From Bin127 sp965221625 (GTDB lineage Bacteria > Chloroflexota > Dehalococcoidia > Lucifugimonadales > Lucifugimonadaceae), in the NCBI GenBank assembly GCA_965221625.1, contig OZ244903.1:1736001-1800000 (forward strand): DNA of 64,000 bases, read 5' to 3'. Within the stretch, counting starts at the first letter, position 1, and the number at the start of each line of letters is the position of its first letter. This document shows positions 17,166-26,500 of the stretch, piece by piece. Position numbers and translations under genes: made by a program. The notes beneath the pieces were generated by a model. The model searched no databases. It saw only the letters and a list, made by a program, of their open reading frames with translations, and was not told the origin of the DNA.

Positions 17166-18974
17166 ATGCAACCCCACCAACGTCGCAAGGCGATGGCGCA
17201 CAACAGGGGCAGGACGCGCCCGGAACGGATATTGGCGTCGGCACTGTGGCGACGAGGCATCAGGTTCTACACCGGCGAAGGATTTGCATCCTGCACTGGA
17301 TCAAAACTCGCCGGCAAACCCGATCTGGTGCTTCCTAGAAAGCGAGTGGTGATCTTCGTCGATGGTTGCTTCTGGCACGGTTGCCAAGAGTGTCGAAAAC
17401 ACGACGGACTGCATCGACAAAGCTGGATCGACAAAATTGCGGGCAACGTTGAGAGAGACCGACGGGTGACCACGGAACTGCAACGTCAAGGTTGGACTGT
17501 GCTTCGCATACCTGAACACGATCTCAACACGAAAGCAAGATTGTCGCATACCGTTGACGAACTTGCCACCAAGATCCACGGCGCACCATTGGGACGCGAA
17601 GTCAAAAAGTTCATCACTGACGGACGGCGCACCTCATACTCGCCTTTCACTGCCGTATCTCTTTTCTCCGGTGCTGGACTCAGCGACCTCGGGTATGGGA
17701 TGGCTGGGTTCAAGTTCTTGGTGCAAGTCGAAGCCGACGCGAAGCGATCCGCGGTAGGTGCCGCCAACTTTCCAGACTCCACTTGGTTGACCAGGGACGT
17801 CATCGGAAGCGTTGACGATGTGGCTGAAACCTACGAGTCCAAGACTTCAAGAAGGCTTGACCTGCTGATCGCCACGCCTCCTTGTCAAGGCATGAGCAGC
17901 TCGAATCCGAGCAGAGGCAAGCGTCGTAGCCGAAAAGCGCAGGAACTAGAAGCAAAAAACCGGTTGATGTTGGAACTGATCCCGATCGCTAACCGGCTCA
18001 AACCGAGGGTGATCGTCGCCGAAAACGTCCGGCCCGTTCTGACGCTCGAAGTCGAATACGCCGGCAAAACCGGTACGGTCGTGGAGCATCTTCGCAACCG
18101 TCTGCCGGATTATGAAGTCTTTACGGAAGTCGTCAATGTTGCCGACTACGGTATCCCGCAGGTGAGAAAAAGAGCGTTGATAATCGCCGTTCATAGGCGC
18201 GAAACTTGGCTGGACTACGCGCCGTCAACTCGACGACCCCTTCCCTCCGCTACCCACGCCGAAATCCCAACGAATGGATTTCTGCCTTGGGTCACCGTTC
18301 GGCAGTGGATGGAGTTGAGCGAATACGGTGAATTGGACGCTCGATCCAAAGACACCGCTCGCGGCAAACATTGGTTGCACTTCGTCCCTTCTTACGAAGC
18401 CGATCGGTACCTGCAGATTAGCGATATCCCCCCCCATTCGGGGCAAAGTGCATTCGAAAACGACCAATGCCCGACCTGTGGATTGCAGGAGGTTGAGCTC
18501 AATCTGATTCGTTGCCCTTCTTGCAACGCAATCATGCGCAATCGGCCGTACGTGGTGAGGGATGGCGAAACAGCATTGATTAAAGGTTTTCACTCAAGTT
18601 ACCGACGCATGAGGCCGGATAGGCCCGCATACACGATCACAACTAACTCAAGCCACATCGGTAGCGACTTCAAAATACATCCGTGGGAAAACCGAGTGTT
18701 GAGTATCTTGGAGTGCGCTGACTTGCAAACAGTTCCTCGGTTCTACAACTGGTCATTAGCCAGGGAAAATCGGACGTACTACCTCATTCGCAACTTGATC
18801 GGTGAGGCGTTCCCAACTTACTTCACATACCTCCACGGCAAGTTTCTTTCCGAACTTTTGTCCGAGACTCCCAACCGGTCGAATTCGCCAGAACGCGCTG
18901 AGACCGCCAGTCGTATGGGTACCAACCGCGAAGCCAACGTAACCATCGCAGCGCGCGAGATGGTAGGGGCGTAA
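17166..18974 (+). CDS. Vsr mismatch endonuclease fused to a C5-cytosine DNA methyltransferase
   Basis: A fusion of about 602 aa. Residues 1-150 are a Vsr-type very-short-patch repair endonuclease: TRPERILASALWRRGIRF, GKPDLVL (catalytic Asp about 51), and IFVDGCFWHGCQEC (His about 71, Cys ligands). From about 160 a C5-cytosine methyltransferase follows. Its motifs are motif I LFSGAG (about 167), motif IV PPCQGMS with the catalytic Cys near 240, motif VI AENV, and motif VIII IPQVRKR near 332. A CPTC...CPSC zinc-like pair near 435-450 lies in the target-recognition region. The enzyme would protect the host from the preceding nuclease, and Vsr would repair T:G mismatches from deaminated methylcytosine. 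The frame is open from GTG 17112, but that overlaps the nuclease gene. The last 15 codons are a copy of the transglutaminase gene's end. Confidence 0.88.
   Translation: MQPHQRRKAMAHNRGRTRPERILASALWRRGIRFYTGEGFASCTGSKLAGKPDLVLPRKRVVIFVDGCFWHGCQECRKHDGLHRQSWIDKIAGNVERDRRVTTELQRQGWTVLRIPEHDLNTKARLSHTVDELATKIHGAPLGREVKKFITDGRRTSYSPFTAVSLFSGAGLSDLGYGMAGFKFLVQVEADAKRSAVGAANFPDSTWLTRDVIGSVDDVAETYESKTSRRLDLLIATPPCQGMSSSNPSRGKRRSRKAQELEAKNRLMLELIPIANRLKPRVIVAENVRPVLTLEVEYAGKTGTVVEHLRNRLPDYEVFTEVVNVADYGIPQVRKRALIIAVHRRETWLDYAPSTRRPLPSATHAEIPTNGFLPWVTVRQWMELSEYGELDARSKDTARGKHWLHFVPSYEADRYLQISDIPPHSGQSAFENDQCPTCGLQEVELNLIRCPSCNAIMRNRPYVVRDGETALIKGFHSSYRRMRPDRPAYTITTNSSHIGSDFKIHPWENRVLSILECADLQTVPRFYNWSLARENRTYYLIRNLIGEAFPTYFTYLHGKFLSELLSETPNRSNSPERAETASRMGTNREANVTIAAREMVGA
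18931..18968 (+). repeat. right copy of the 38-bp direct repeat
   Basis: This near-copy of 14636-14673 forms the extreme C-terminus of the methyltransferase fusion. Methyltransferase motif X ends some 40 residues earlier, so this tail is not part of the enzyme fold. The stop codon is TAA here and TGA in the left copy. Confidence 0.9.
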
Positions 18975-19123
18975 GTCTGCTGGACCGAATCTCCGTGGCG
19001 ACGCAATCTGCTTAGGTGACGTACTTTGCCCAAACGGAGCTTGGTCCTAGACCTCGAACCAGAAGTCTTGAAACGGGCACGTAGGTACTCCGTTGAGTTT
19101 GTGATGACAACGCGGCTCAACGC

Positions 19124-20224
19124 TCAATAGCAGTCACCCCAGCCCATGACGTCGGGGAGGTGGCGGCGGTTTGGGATGCCTCGCTTCTCGAGGTGGTTGC
19201 CGATGATGTTGAGAATGTCGTCTCGTTTTGGGTGCTTTGGAAAGGCGTATAACGCCGGGATGCCTTCGCTCTCCCAGATCTTTACGTCCTCAGTGCCGCC
19301 CAGATCGCCGTAGACACTCGTCTTGCCAAATCCGGGTAGGTTGATGTCGATTCGGAAGAGCGATGCCCGTAGCGGCTGTTGCTGGAAACCGAGGTCTGCG
19401 AGTCTTCTGGCGTTGGCGTTGACCGCAAGATGCGTAGCTCCCCACAGTGCGTTGTCGAATCTGTCGTTGCTGATTGTTCTGAACCGTGCTGGTCCCCCTG
19501 CCCGTGTGCCAAACCCAGCACGTCGCAAGGCATGCTCCACACAACCGCCACAGACCATGGCGAACGACCTCTCGAGATGACTCTTACATACCTTGCACGA
19601 CCGACATCCCTCGGACTTGCGGTTGCCACACAACTTGCAGAACGGGTTAGGGCATCGATAGTTGTGCATGCGAGCCACCGGAATCGCCCCGCTGGCGAGT
19701 ACCTCGAGGTCCTGCGCATCGCTGACGTGCACTTCCTGGATTGGCAACGCGGTGTCGATGACGTGCTGTTCGGGCGCATGGGTATCGACGATCTCTATCA
19801 AACCGCGTGGTTCCGAACTTCGCTTCAGCGTGATGTCTGGACGAATGGCCGAATTTGGGAGCACTTCCTCGACAGCTACACCATCGAGAATGCCTTTGTT
19901 CAACAGGTTTATACCGTGCCGTTCATGGCACGCGTCGGATGCAAACTCGTCGTCCGGAGTGCACTGTAAGCCGAAAGGCACCGCTACATTCGCGACCATC
20001 GCATTCCTGATGCGCTGCGCCAACAGCAACTTGGCGGTGCTGTGCAACCAACCTTCACAGTTGGTGTTGCCAGATTCATGGGACAGGTGATGCTGTCGGA
20101 CTTTGCCCTTGCGTGCGACCAGCGACGCGCCGCAACTCGGGCATCTCAAACCGCATGCTCTGCCCCGCGCTACGCGATCAACGTGGATTAGCTCTTCGTT
20201 GGCATTCAGTCCGTACGGTATCAA
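19124..20224 (-). CDS. CoiA-like protein with zinc ribbons
   Basis: A 366-aa protein whose N-terminus matches CoiA-like (competence-associated) proteins. CPSCGASLVARKGKVRQHH supplies a zinc-ribbon pair, followed by HLSHESGNTNCEGWLHSTAK. A possible nuclease core follows, IRPDITLKRS and GLIEIVDTH, which fits the Asp...Glu-x pattern of PD-(D/E)XK-like folds, though the Lys is not obvious. The centre has a run of Cys pairs (CPNPFCKLCG, CRSCKVCKSH, CGGC), more than usual for the family. CoiA proteins take part in processing DNA during transformation; here the role is unknown. It starts at ATG 20224, and the end of the giant gene lies about 370 bp away with a decayed fragment between. Confidence 0.6.
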   Translation of the reverse strand: MIPYGLNANEELIHVDRVARGRACGLRCPSCGASLVARKGKVRQHHLSHESGNTNCEGWLHSTAKLLLAQRIRNAMVANVAVPFGLQCTPDDEFASDACHERHGINLLNKGILDGVAVEEVLPNSAIRPDITLKRSSEPRGLIEIVDTHAPEQHVIDTALPIQEVHVSDAQDLEVLASGAIPVARMHNYRCPNPFCKLCGNRKSEGCRSCKVCKSHLERSFAMVCGGCVEHALRRAGFGTRAGGPARFRTISNDRFDNALWGATHLAVNANARRLADLGFQQQPLRASLFRIDINLPGFGKTSVYGDLGGTEDVKIWESEGIPALYAFPKHPKRDDILNIIGNHLEKRGIPNRRHLPDVMGWGDCY

Positions 20225-20261
20225 CCTCGCTGATGCGAAATCGTAAAACCATCCGCGTTGC

Positions 20262-20414
20262 GCCCATCACATTGACCAGCCTCAAACTACCGACGTCGAT
20301 GCCGACGACTATTCCCGCACTGGTGGAGCCGATTGCCCGACCATCGCGTTCTTCTCCTTCACTGACGTCGCAGATCCCAACCGGTTGAAAGTCCGAGATC
20401 TGCCCCGCTTCGTT
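20262..20414 (-). pseudogene. decayed C-terminal fragment of a third giant GLUG-repeat protein
   Basis: In one minus frame this reads AGQISDFQPVGICDV, then GRAIGSTSAGIVVGIDVGSL. It matches the C-terminal GLUG block of both neighbours, which have VVGSTSAGMVAGTNMG and VIGSTSAGMVVGINGG, each preceded by a G(I/V)I-x-DS segment. On DNA, 20297-20340 aligns with 28686-28730 at roughly 80% identity by eye. The similarity fades on both sides, and the frame runs into the CoiA-like gene in another phase. I see no start, anchor or other domains, so this is a remnant rather than a gene. The rest of 20225-20593 holds nothing I recognise. Confidence 0.6.
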
Positions 20415-20593
20415 AGGACGAGAGAGAATCGCGACCGAGAAGCATTGGCCGTACGCCGAATGTCCTCGCCCCAGGGCTTCAGGAGCTCGCCGGAATGCGA
20501 GGACCCGATGCTTGTGGTTTGCTCTCACTTCGAGGAAGGGCCGCCGTTGCAACCACGGACGACCGATTGACTTACTGCTCCCTGGACCACTCT

Positions 20594-23500
20594 TTAGTTG
20601 CAGTTGCGTGGCCAATTTGAAGTGGCAAGCCAATCCCATTTCAGGATGGGGCATTGTGAGGAGTTGCCGAAGTCCCAGAATTTTTCGTCCCATTTCCTGA
20701 AGATGCCGTTGCCTGCTGTCCCCGATTCCAGTTGTTCAATCGTGACTCGCGTGCCGCCGTACCTCTCGTGCCGGCTGTGGCTGGAGTAGAAGTAGCTGTC
20801 GTCGGTATCGCCGGTCTTGCCCTTGTCGCCGTTCAACGGACCGTAACGGGTCGAGCCGAGATACCGCGATTGCGCAGTGGTGTAACTGGTGTCAATGTTG
20901 CCATAGTTGCGTCCGACGTGTGCGCCGACCTTTTGATGCTTCCACTTCGTGATGGCTACGCCGCCGCGCGTCAACGTGTCGGTAATCTGCGCCTTCTTGC
21001 TGCTGTCGCTCGCCATTTCGGGGTTGTTCCTTCCGACCAGCAACCCGGCAGCCTCGCCGCCGAGGACGTAACCGTTGATGACGCCTACTCTCTGTATGAG
21101 CCCCATGTTGGTTCCAGCGACCATACCGGCACTGGTGCTTCCGACGACCTTGTCCTCGCTGTTCGAGAAGTTGCCGGATACGAAGCTATCGCGGATAATC
21201 CCTCGGTTAACGCCGGCGATCATCCCGGCATTGCCGATCGAGTTGTCCTTCCAGTTGTCAGACCACGAATACGCTCTGCCGCCACGCATGTTGACGTTGT
21301 AAACTTCGCCATCGACACCGATGACGCCGAAGAGCCCTGCGGGTCGTGCCGAGTATCCATATGCCAGGTAACCTATGATGGGGCGACCATTTCCGTTGAA
21401 CTTCGCGTTGAACGGAGCGTCGTAGTCCCCTATCGGGAACTGCCACGTGGAGTAGATGAGATCATTCCACAGTTCGAAGCCGTCGCACTCCGTGATTTCG
21501 CTGTTTGCCGGGAATATGCAAGCGTGATGCCCGCCGCGAAGTGCTGACAGGTAGGAAGCTTCATAGAAACCTTGCTTTTCAGGGTTCTCCGCCACTCCGT
21601 TGCCATCGGTGTCCCATTTCATCGCGAACAGTTGCCCAGAGGTGAAGACTTCGATTAAGCCGTCGTTGTTCATGTCGAGATCGCGGACGATCTCGATATT
21701 GACGATCATCTCAGCGGCGTCGCCATCTTTATCGGTAACCCTGTAGTTGAACTGCGTGGTGCCGGCATCGGCGTAAGAAAAGCCGCTGATAGACCGGGTT
21801 GCGGCGTCGAAGCTGAGGCCGAATGGCAGAGACGCGCCGGTCAACGAGTAGGTCAGCGGAGCGTCTCCGCCCTCGGCCAACGGAAGGACGTTATTGCTGT
21901 CATACGTCTTGTCGCCGTAATCGGCAATGCCGTGCCCCGGAACGTCAACCCAGGCGAGGAAACTTCTGGTGATTGGGCCGCTCGGCAGCGATGGGGTGCT
22001 ATTCGTCCTGACGGTGATGCGGAATTCCCTAAAGGCATCCTGTTTGTTGGCGTCCACAACTGTGTAGGTGTACTTGGTTTGCGATTTGTCTACGCTAGGC
22101 GTTCCGGAAATCGTGCGGGTTGCTGCGTTGAAGGTCAGCCCGGGAGCCAAATCTGGCGTAAGCGTGTAGGTTAACGGCGCGTTGGCTTTGCCATCATTCG
22201 CAAACGTTGCAGCCGGTAGTTGCAAGTTGACTTCCGTACCAACGAAAAAGGTCTGATCCTGAACGTCGGACAGCAACGGAATCGTGTCCGCCTCGATCGT
22301 GATGTTGAACTGACGTTCATGCGAATCATAGTCACTGTCGGTGACTTTCCAGGTGAATTCAGTTGTCGCCTTCACTTCCGTTGGCGTGCCGGTAATCTTT
22401 CTCGCGACGACGTTGTTGTCGTCGTCAGTTTCGACTTCGTACTTTAACCCAGTGGCAAGGTTTCGGGTATCTTCGAGTGAGTAAATCAGGTTCCCGTTGC
22501 CACCGACGGCTTCCGGCAGTATCAGTGGCGCAATCTCTACGTTCTGGATGTAGCGTTGATCCTGTATGTCGGATAGGAACACCGGTGCGACATCTTGAGC
22601 GACGGAAACCGTGAAAGTCGTATTCGCGTTATCGTCTTCGGCACCGACCACATAGGCGGTGAATGTAACGTTAAGGCTTCCTGGGTTGGTGGAGGAACGT
22701 ATCGTATACACCGTGGGATCATCGTTGTCGTCAAGTACCGTAACGCCCAACGTGTTCTCGAAATCGACGCTGTATGCGAGGTTGCCGTCACCGCCGTAGT
22801 AGAAGACCGGAGCGTCTTCATCCGCGAGTGGTATGACAACAGAACTACTCGTAACTAGGTTGACATCCGGTATCGGGTTAACGACTATCACCGGGCATCT
22901 CGTGGCCGCTTCGGATTGGTTGCCGAACTCTTGCCAAGTGGCAAAGCCGTCGCCATTGAAGTCGGCCTTCAATACCGGGTAGTCGCATCCACCTCGGAAG
23001 TCCCAATACTCGGGATCCCAGTTCCTGTAGATGCCCGTAGTAGTCCTCGGGTACTGCAACTCGACCGTGGTTTTGGCTCTCGCGTCGTCTTCCACATCCG
23101 TGCCAGTGTCCCAGTAGGTGTCGTCGATCGCCGCTCCTCCATCCAGGTCGCCGATAATGTTGCGCCAACCCAACGCCAAACTGCCGTCGATGTCGGGATC
23201 TAGGGTGCTGAACGGGACGCTCCCAATCAATCCTCCTCTTGCGCTCCCGTTCGTGATTGTGCCAGAGGCATAGCTTGACTGGATCGTTGCGGCCTTGGCC
23301 TCGCCAACCAACCCACCTGCTCCGGTAGTAGCACTGATTGTGGCTGTGGAGTAACTTCCTCGAATGCCGTCTCCTGAAAGCGTGTTCATCGATCCGGCAA
23401 TCCCTCCGGCCGCGCTGCCGCCTGTAACAGTGCCGGTCGAGAAACTGCGATCAATAAGGCCTCTCGAATTGCCGCCGCGTCCCACCAGACCGCCCGCTTC

Positions 23501-26500
23501 ACCGCTGTTAGCGGTTACTTCACCAGTGAAATAACTGTGGTCGATCTGGTAACTTTCCAGCGCAAACCCGACTAAACCGCCAGCGTGGATGTTTCGGTTG
23601 ATAGCGTTCGCTGATTTGACGGTTGCGTCGGAATAGCTGCGGGTGATGACTGCCGAGCCCGTGATCTCTCCCACGAGGCCGCCAACGTATCGAGTCTCGC
23701 TTGATGGATTAGTGCGCTTACCGGCTTCGACGGTGCCGGAGGTGCTTACATTGGAAATGGCGGCGTCACTCCCAGTCAACAGTCCTGCAACGATCCCCAA
23801 ACCGCTGCGTTGTGCAGAGTTCGCCGATATGACGTGAACGTTGGCGTTTTCGATCTTGAGGTTGCGCACCCATCCCGTTCCGCTCAATTCGGAAAATAGA
23901 CCGTCGTATTTGTTGCCGGTCTCGGAAGATCGGTCTCGGGATATGTAGAGGTTCGATATCGTACGCCCATTGCCTTCGAACGTGGCGGTATAGCTACCGC
24001 CAATGGGATCCCAACCTTTGCCGTCGTTCCAGTACGTGTCCCCAGCGTCAGGTGTTCCGCTACCGTTGGTGTCGAAGTTTAGGTCAGCGATGAGTTCATA
24101 GCCGTTACACACTTTTTCGGCGTCGGTGGCCGCTGTGTCCTTGCAACCCATTCTCGCTTTAATGGGTGTGTCGCCGGAGAATGGGGTGCGGAACTTAATG
24201 GCATCATCATTGGAGGTAGTTCCGTCGCCGTTGAGGTCGTATCTAATCGCGTTGAGCTGCGCCAGTGTGGACACCTCAATCAGTCCGTCGTCATCGACGT
24301 CGTAGTCGTAGCGTTCGCCGACGGTGATGTTGAACTTGACTGACGCGGTATCGTCGTCTGACAGCTCAGTCGGCGTATCGTCGTCGTCCGTTACGGTCCA
24401 GGTGTATTCGACCGGACCTTGTAACTCATTCGGAGTTCCCGATATGGTCTTCGTATCGAGGTCGAATGTGAGACCGATTGGCAGTCTGCCTTCGAAGCGA
24501 TACGTCAGAGTGCCGTTGCCGCCGGTAGCGGTCGGTAGCTGCAACGCCGTGATCGCCTCGTCCTTGAGGTAGGACTGGTCGGCGAGTCTCTCTAATTTGA
24601 CGCCGTTAACGTCGTTGAATTCGGGTACCTCGTCCGTTTCCAACGTGATGTTGAAATCGACGGATACGGACCTTGGCGACGGGGCTGAGTCGGTGGCGGT
24701 GTAGGTGTACGCCACTGCCGATTGCGCCGCCGTCGGTGTGCCGGTCAGCAAGCGAGTGTTGGCGTCGAAGTTTAGGCCGTCCGGCAGTGTTCGTGTGGTG
24801 CCGTCGTTGCGAGCCAGCGTGTATGTGTACGGTTGGCTGCCGCGACTCGCTTCCGGCAGCAGCAGATCGTTGATCGCAACTCCCACGACGTAGGTTTGGT
24901 CAGGGATGCTGCCGACGTCGAAGATCGGTTGGTCGTTGTCGATGACGGTGATGTTGAAGGTTTCGGTAATCGTGACATGGTCATCGGGGTCGGTGCTGTT
25001 GACGTCATCAGTCGCGCTGTAGGTGTACCCCGTCTTCGCATACGCCTTGGTTGGCGTGCCTGTAAGCTGACGGCTTGTGGCGTCGAAATCGAGTTCGTCG
25101 AGCACGTCCGGCGACCCGACGGTTGTCCGTGCCAACTTGTAGGTGATGGTCCCTACTGCTCCAATCGCGCGCGGGAGCTCCAGGATGCCGATCGATACGT
25201 TGCTCAGGAACTCCTGATCAGGTATCGCCGATATTTCGACGGGATCCCTCGGATCCGGCACGTCAAACTTGAATTGATCGATAACCCGGATGGTGAAGGT
25301 CAGCGATGCCGTTGCCACCACTTGGCCGCCGAGCGTGTCGGTCGCCGTGTAGGTGTATTCCGTCTCAGCTTGCACAACGGTGCCGGAGGGCCTGCCGTGC
25401 ACTCTCCTGCCAACTGCGTCGAATTCCACACCCGATGGCAAAGGCAACCTTGCGTTGGTTTCCGGGTCGATGATCGGTCCCAAGAGTGTGTAAGTCACCT
25501 CACCCGATCCGCCGTTTGCCTCGGGGAGAATTAGTTCCGGATTTATCGGTCTGCCGCTGACAAAGATTTGATCGTCGACCGTTTCGTTGAAGCCGAATGA
25601 ACTCGAGTCGATGACGGTAATGGTGAAGACTAGGACGTCCTCGTCGCTATCGACGTCGGTGACGGTGTAGAAGTAGCTCGTCGGTTCTTGGACTGTCGTG
25701 GGCGTGCCGGTCAGTTGGCGCGTCTCCGCGTCGAACGTCAAACCGGCCGGCAACGTGGAAGCGTCGGGATTATCACGATCGAACGGTCCCTCCAACGTGT
25801 AGGCGAGCGGTGCGTTGCCCGTACCTGCCTTCGCCGCAGGCAGCGACAACGCGACACTGTCGTCTGAATTGATGTCGTAGATCTGGTTGGGGATCGTCTC
25901 GTCGAATATCGGACTCGAATCGTCCTCGACGGTTATGTTGAACGTCTCACTCGCCGTCAAGTCGTCCATCGGATCATTCGCGTCACGTTCATCGGTTACG
26001 GAGTAGGTGAACAGACGCGTCGGCGTCCTTAGCGTAGGCTTGCCCAAGATAATCCGGAACTGGTCGTAATCCTCGTAGAACAGATTCGACGGCAAATCCA
26101 GGTTTTGTTCGGGATTGGCCGGGTCAGGCGGACCGATGAGTGCGTACTTCAGCGAGCCCGTCGTGCCCTCCGCGTCTGGCAGCACTAACGGGGAGATGTT
26201 GTCACCCACCACGTAGACCTGGTCGGGAATCTCTTCGATTGTGATACTCGACTTCACGGTGATTTCGAAGTCGATTGTGACCGCGTCGCCATCGACGTCG
26301 GTGGCGCGATAGGTGTACAACAGCGCACCTTGCGGTTCCGTGGGCGTGCCCGTCAATTGCCGCGTCCGACCGTCGAACTGCAAACCGGCCGGCAGCGAAT
26401 CTTGATCGTTCGACTCAGCAGGCTCGAGCGAGTAGACCAACGCACCATTGCCACTTCCCGCAATTGGCAACGTCAAAGGCTCAATCTGCACGTTAGTCAT

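Noticed and set aside
20178..20693. GIDVGS motif first read as an RNase H or TnpB-like transposase remnant
   Set aside because: The surrounding IGSTSAG-x-VVGI pattern matches the GLUG blocks of the neighbouring giants far better, on protein and DNA level.
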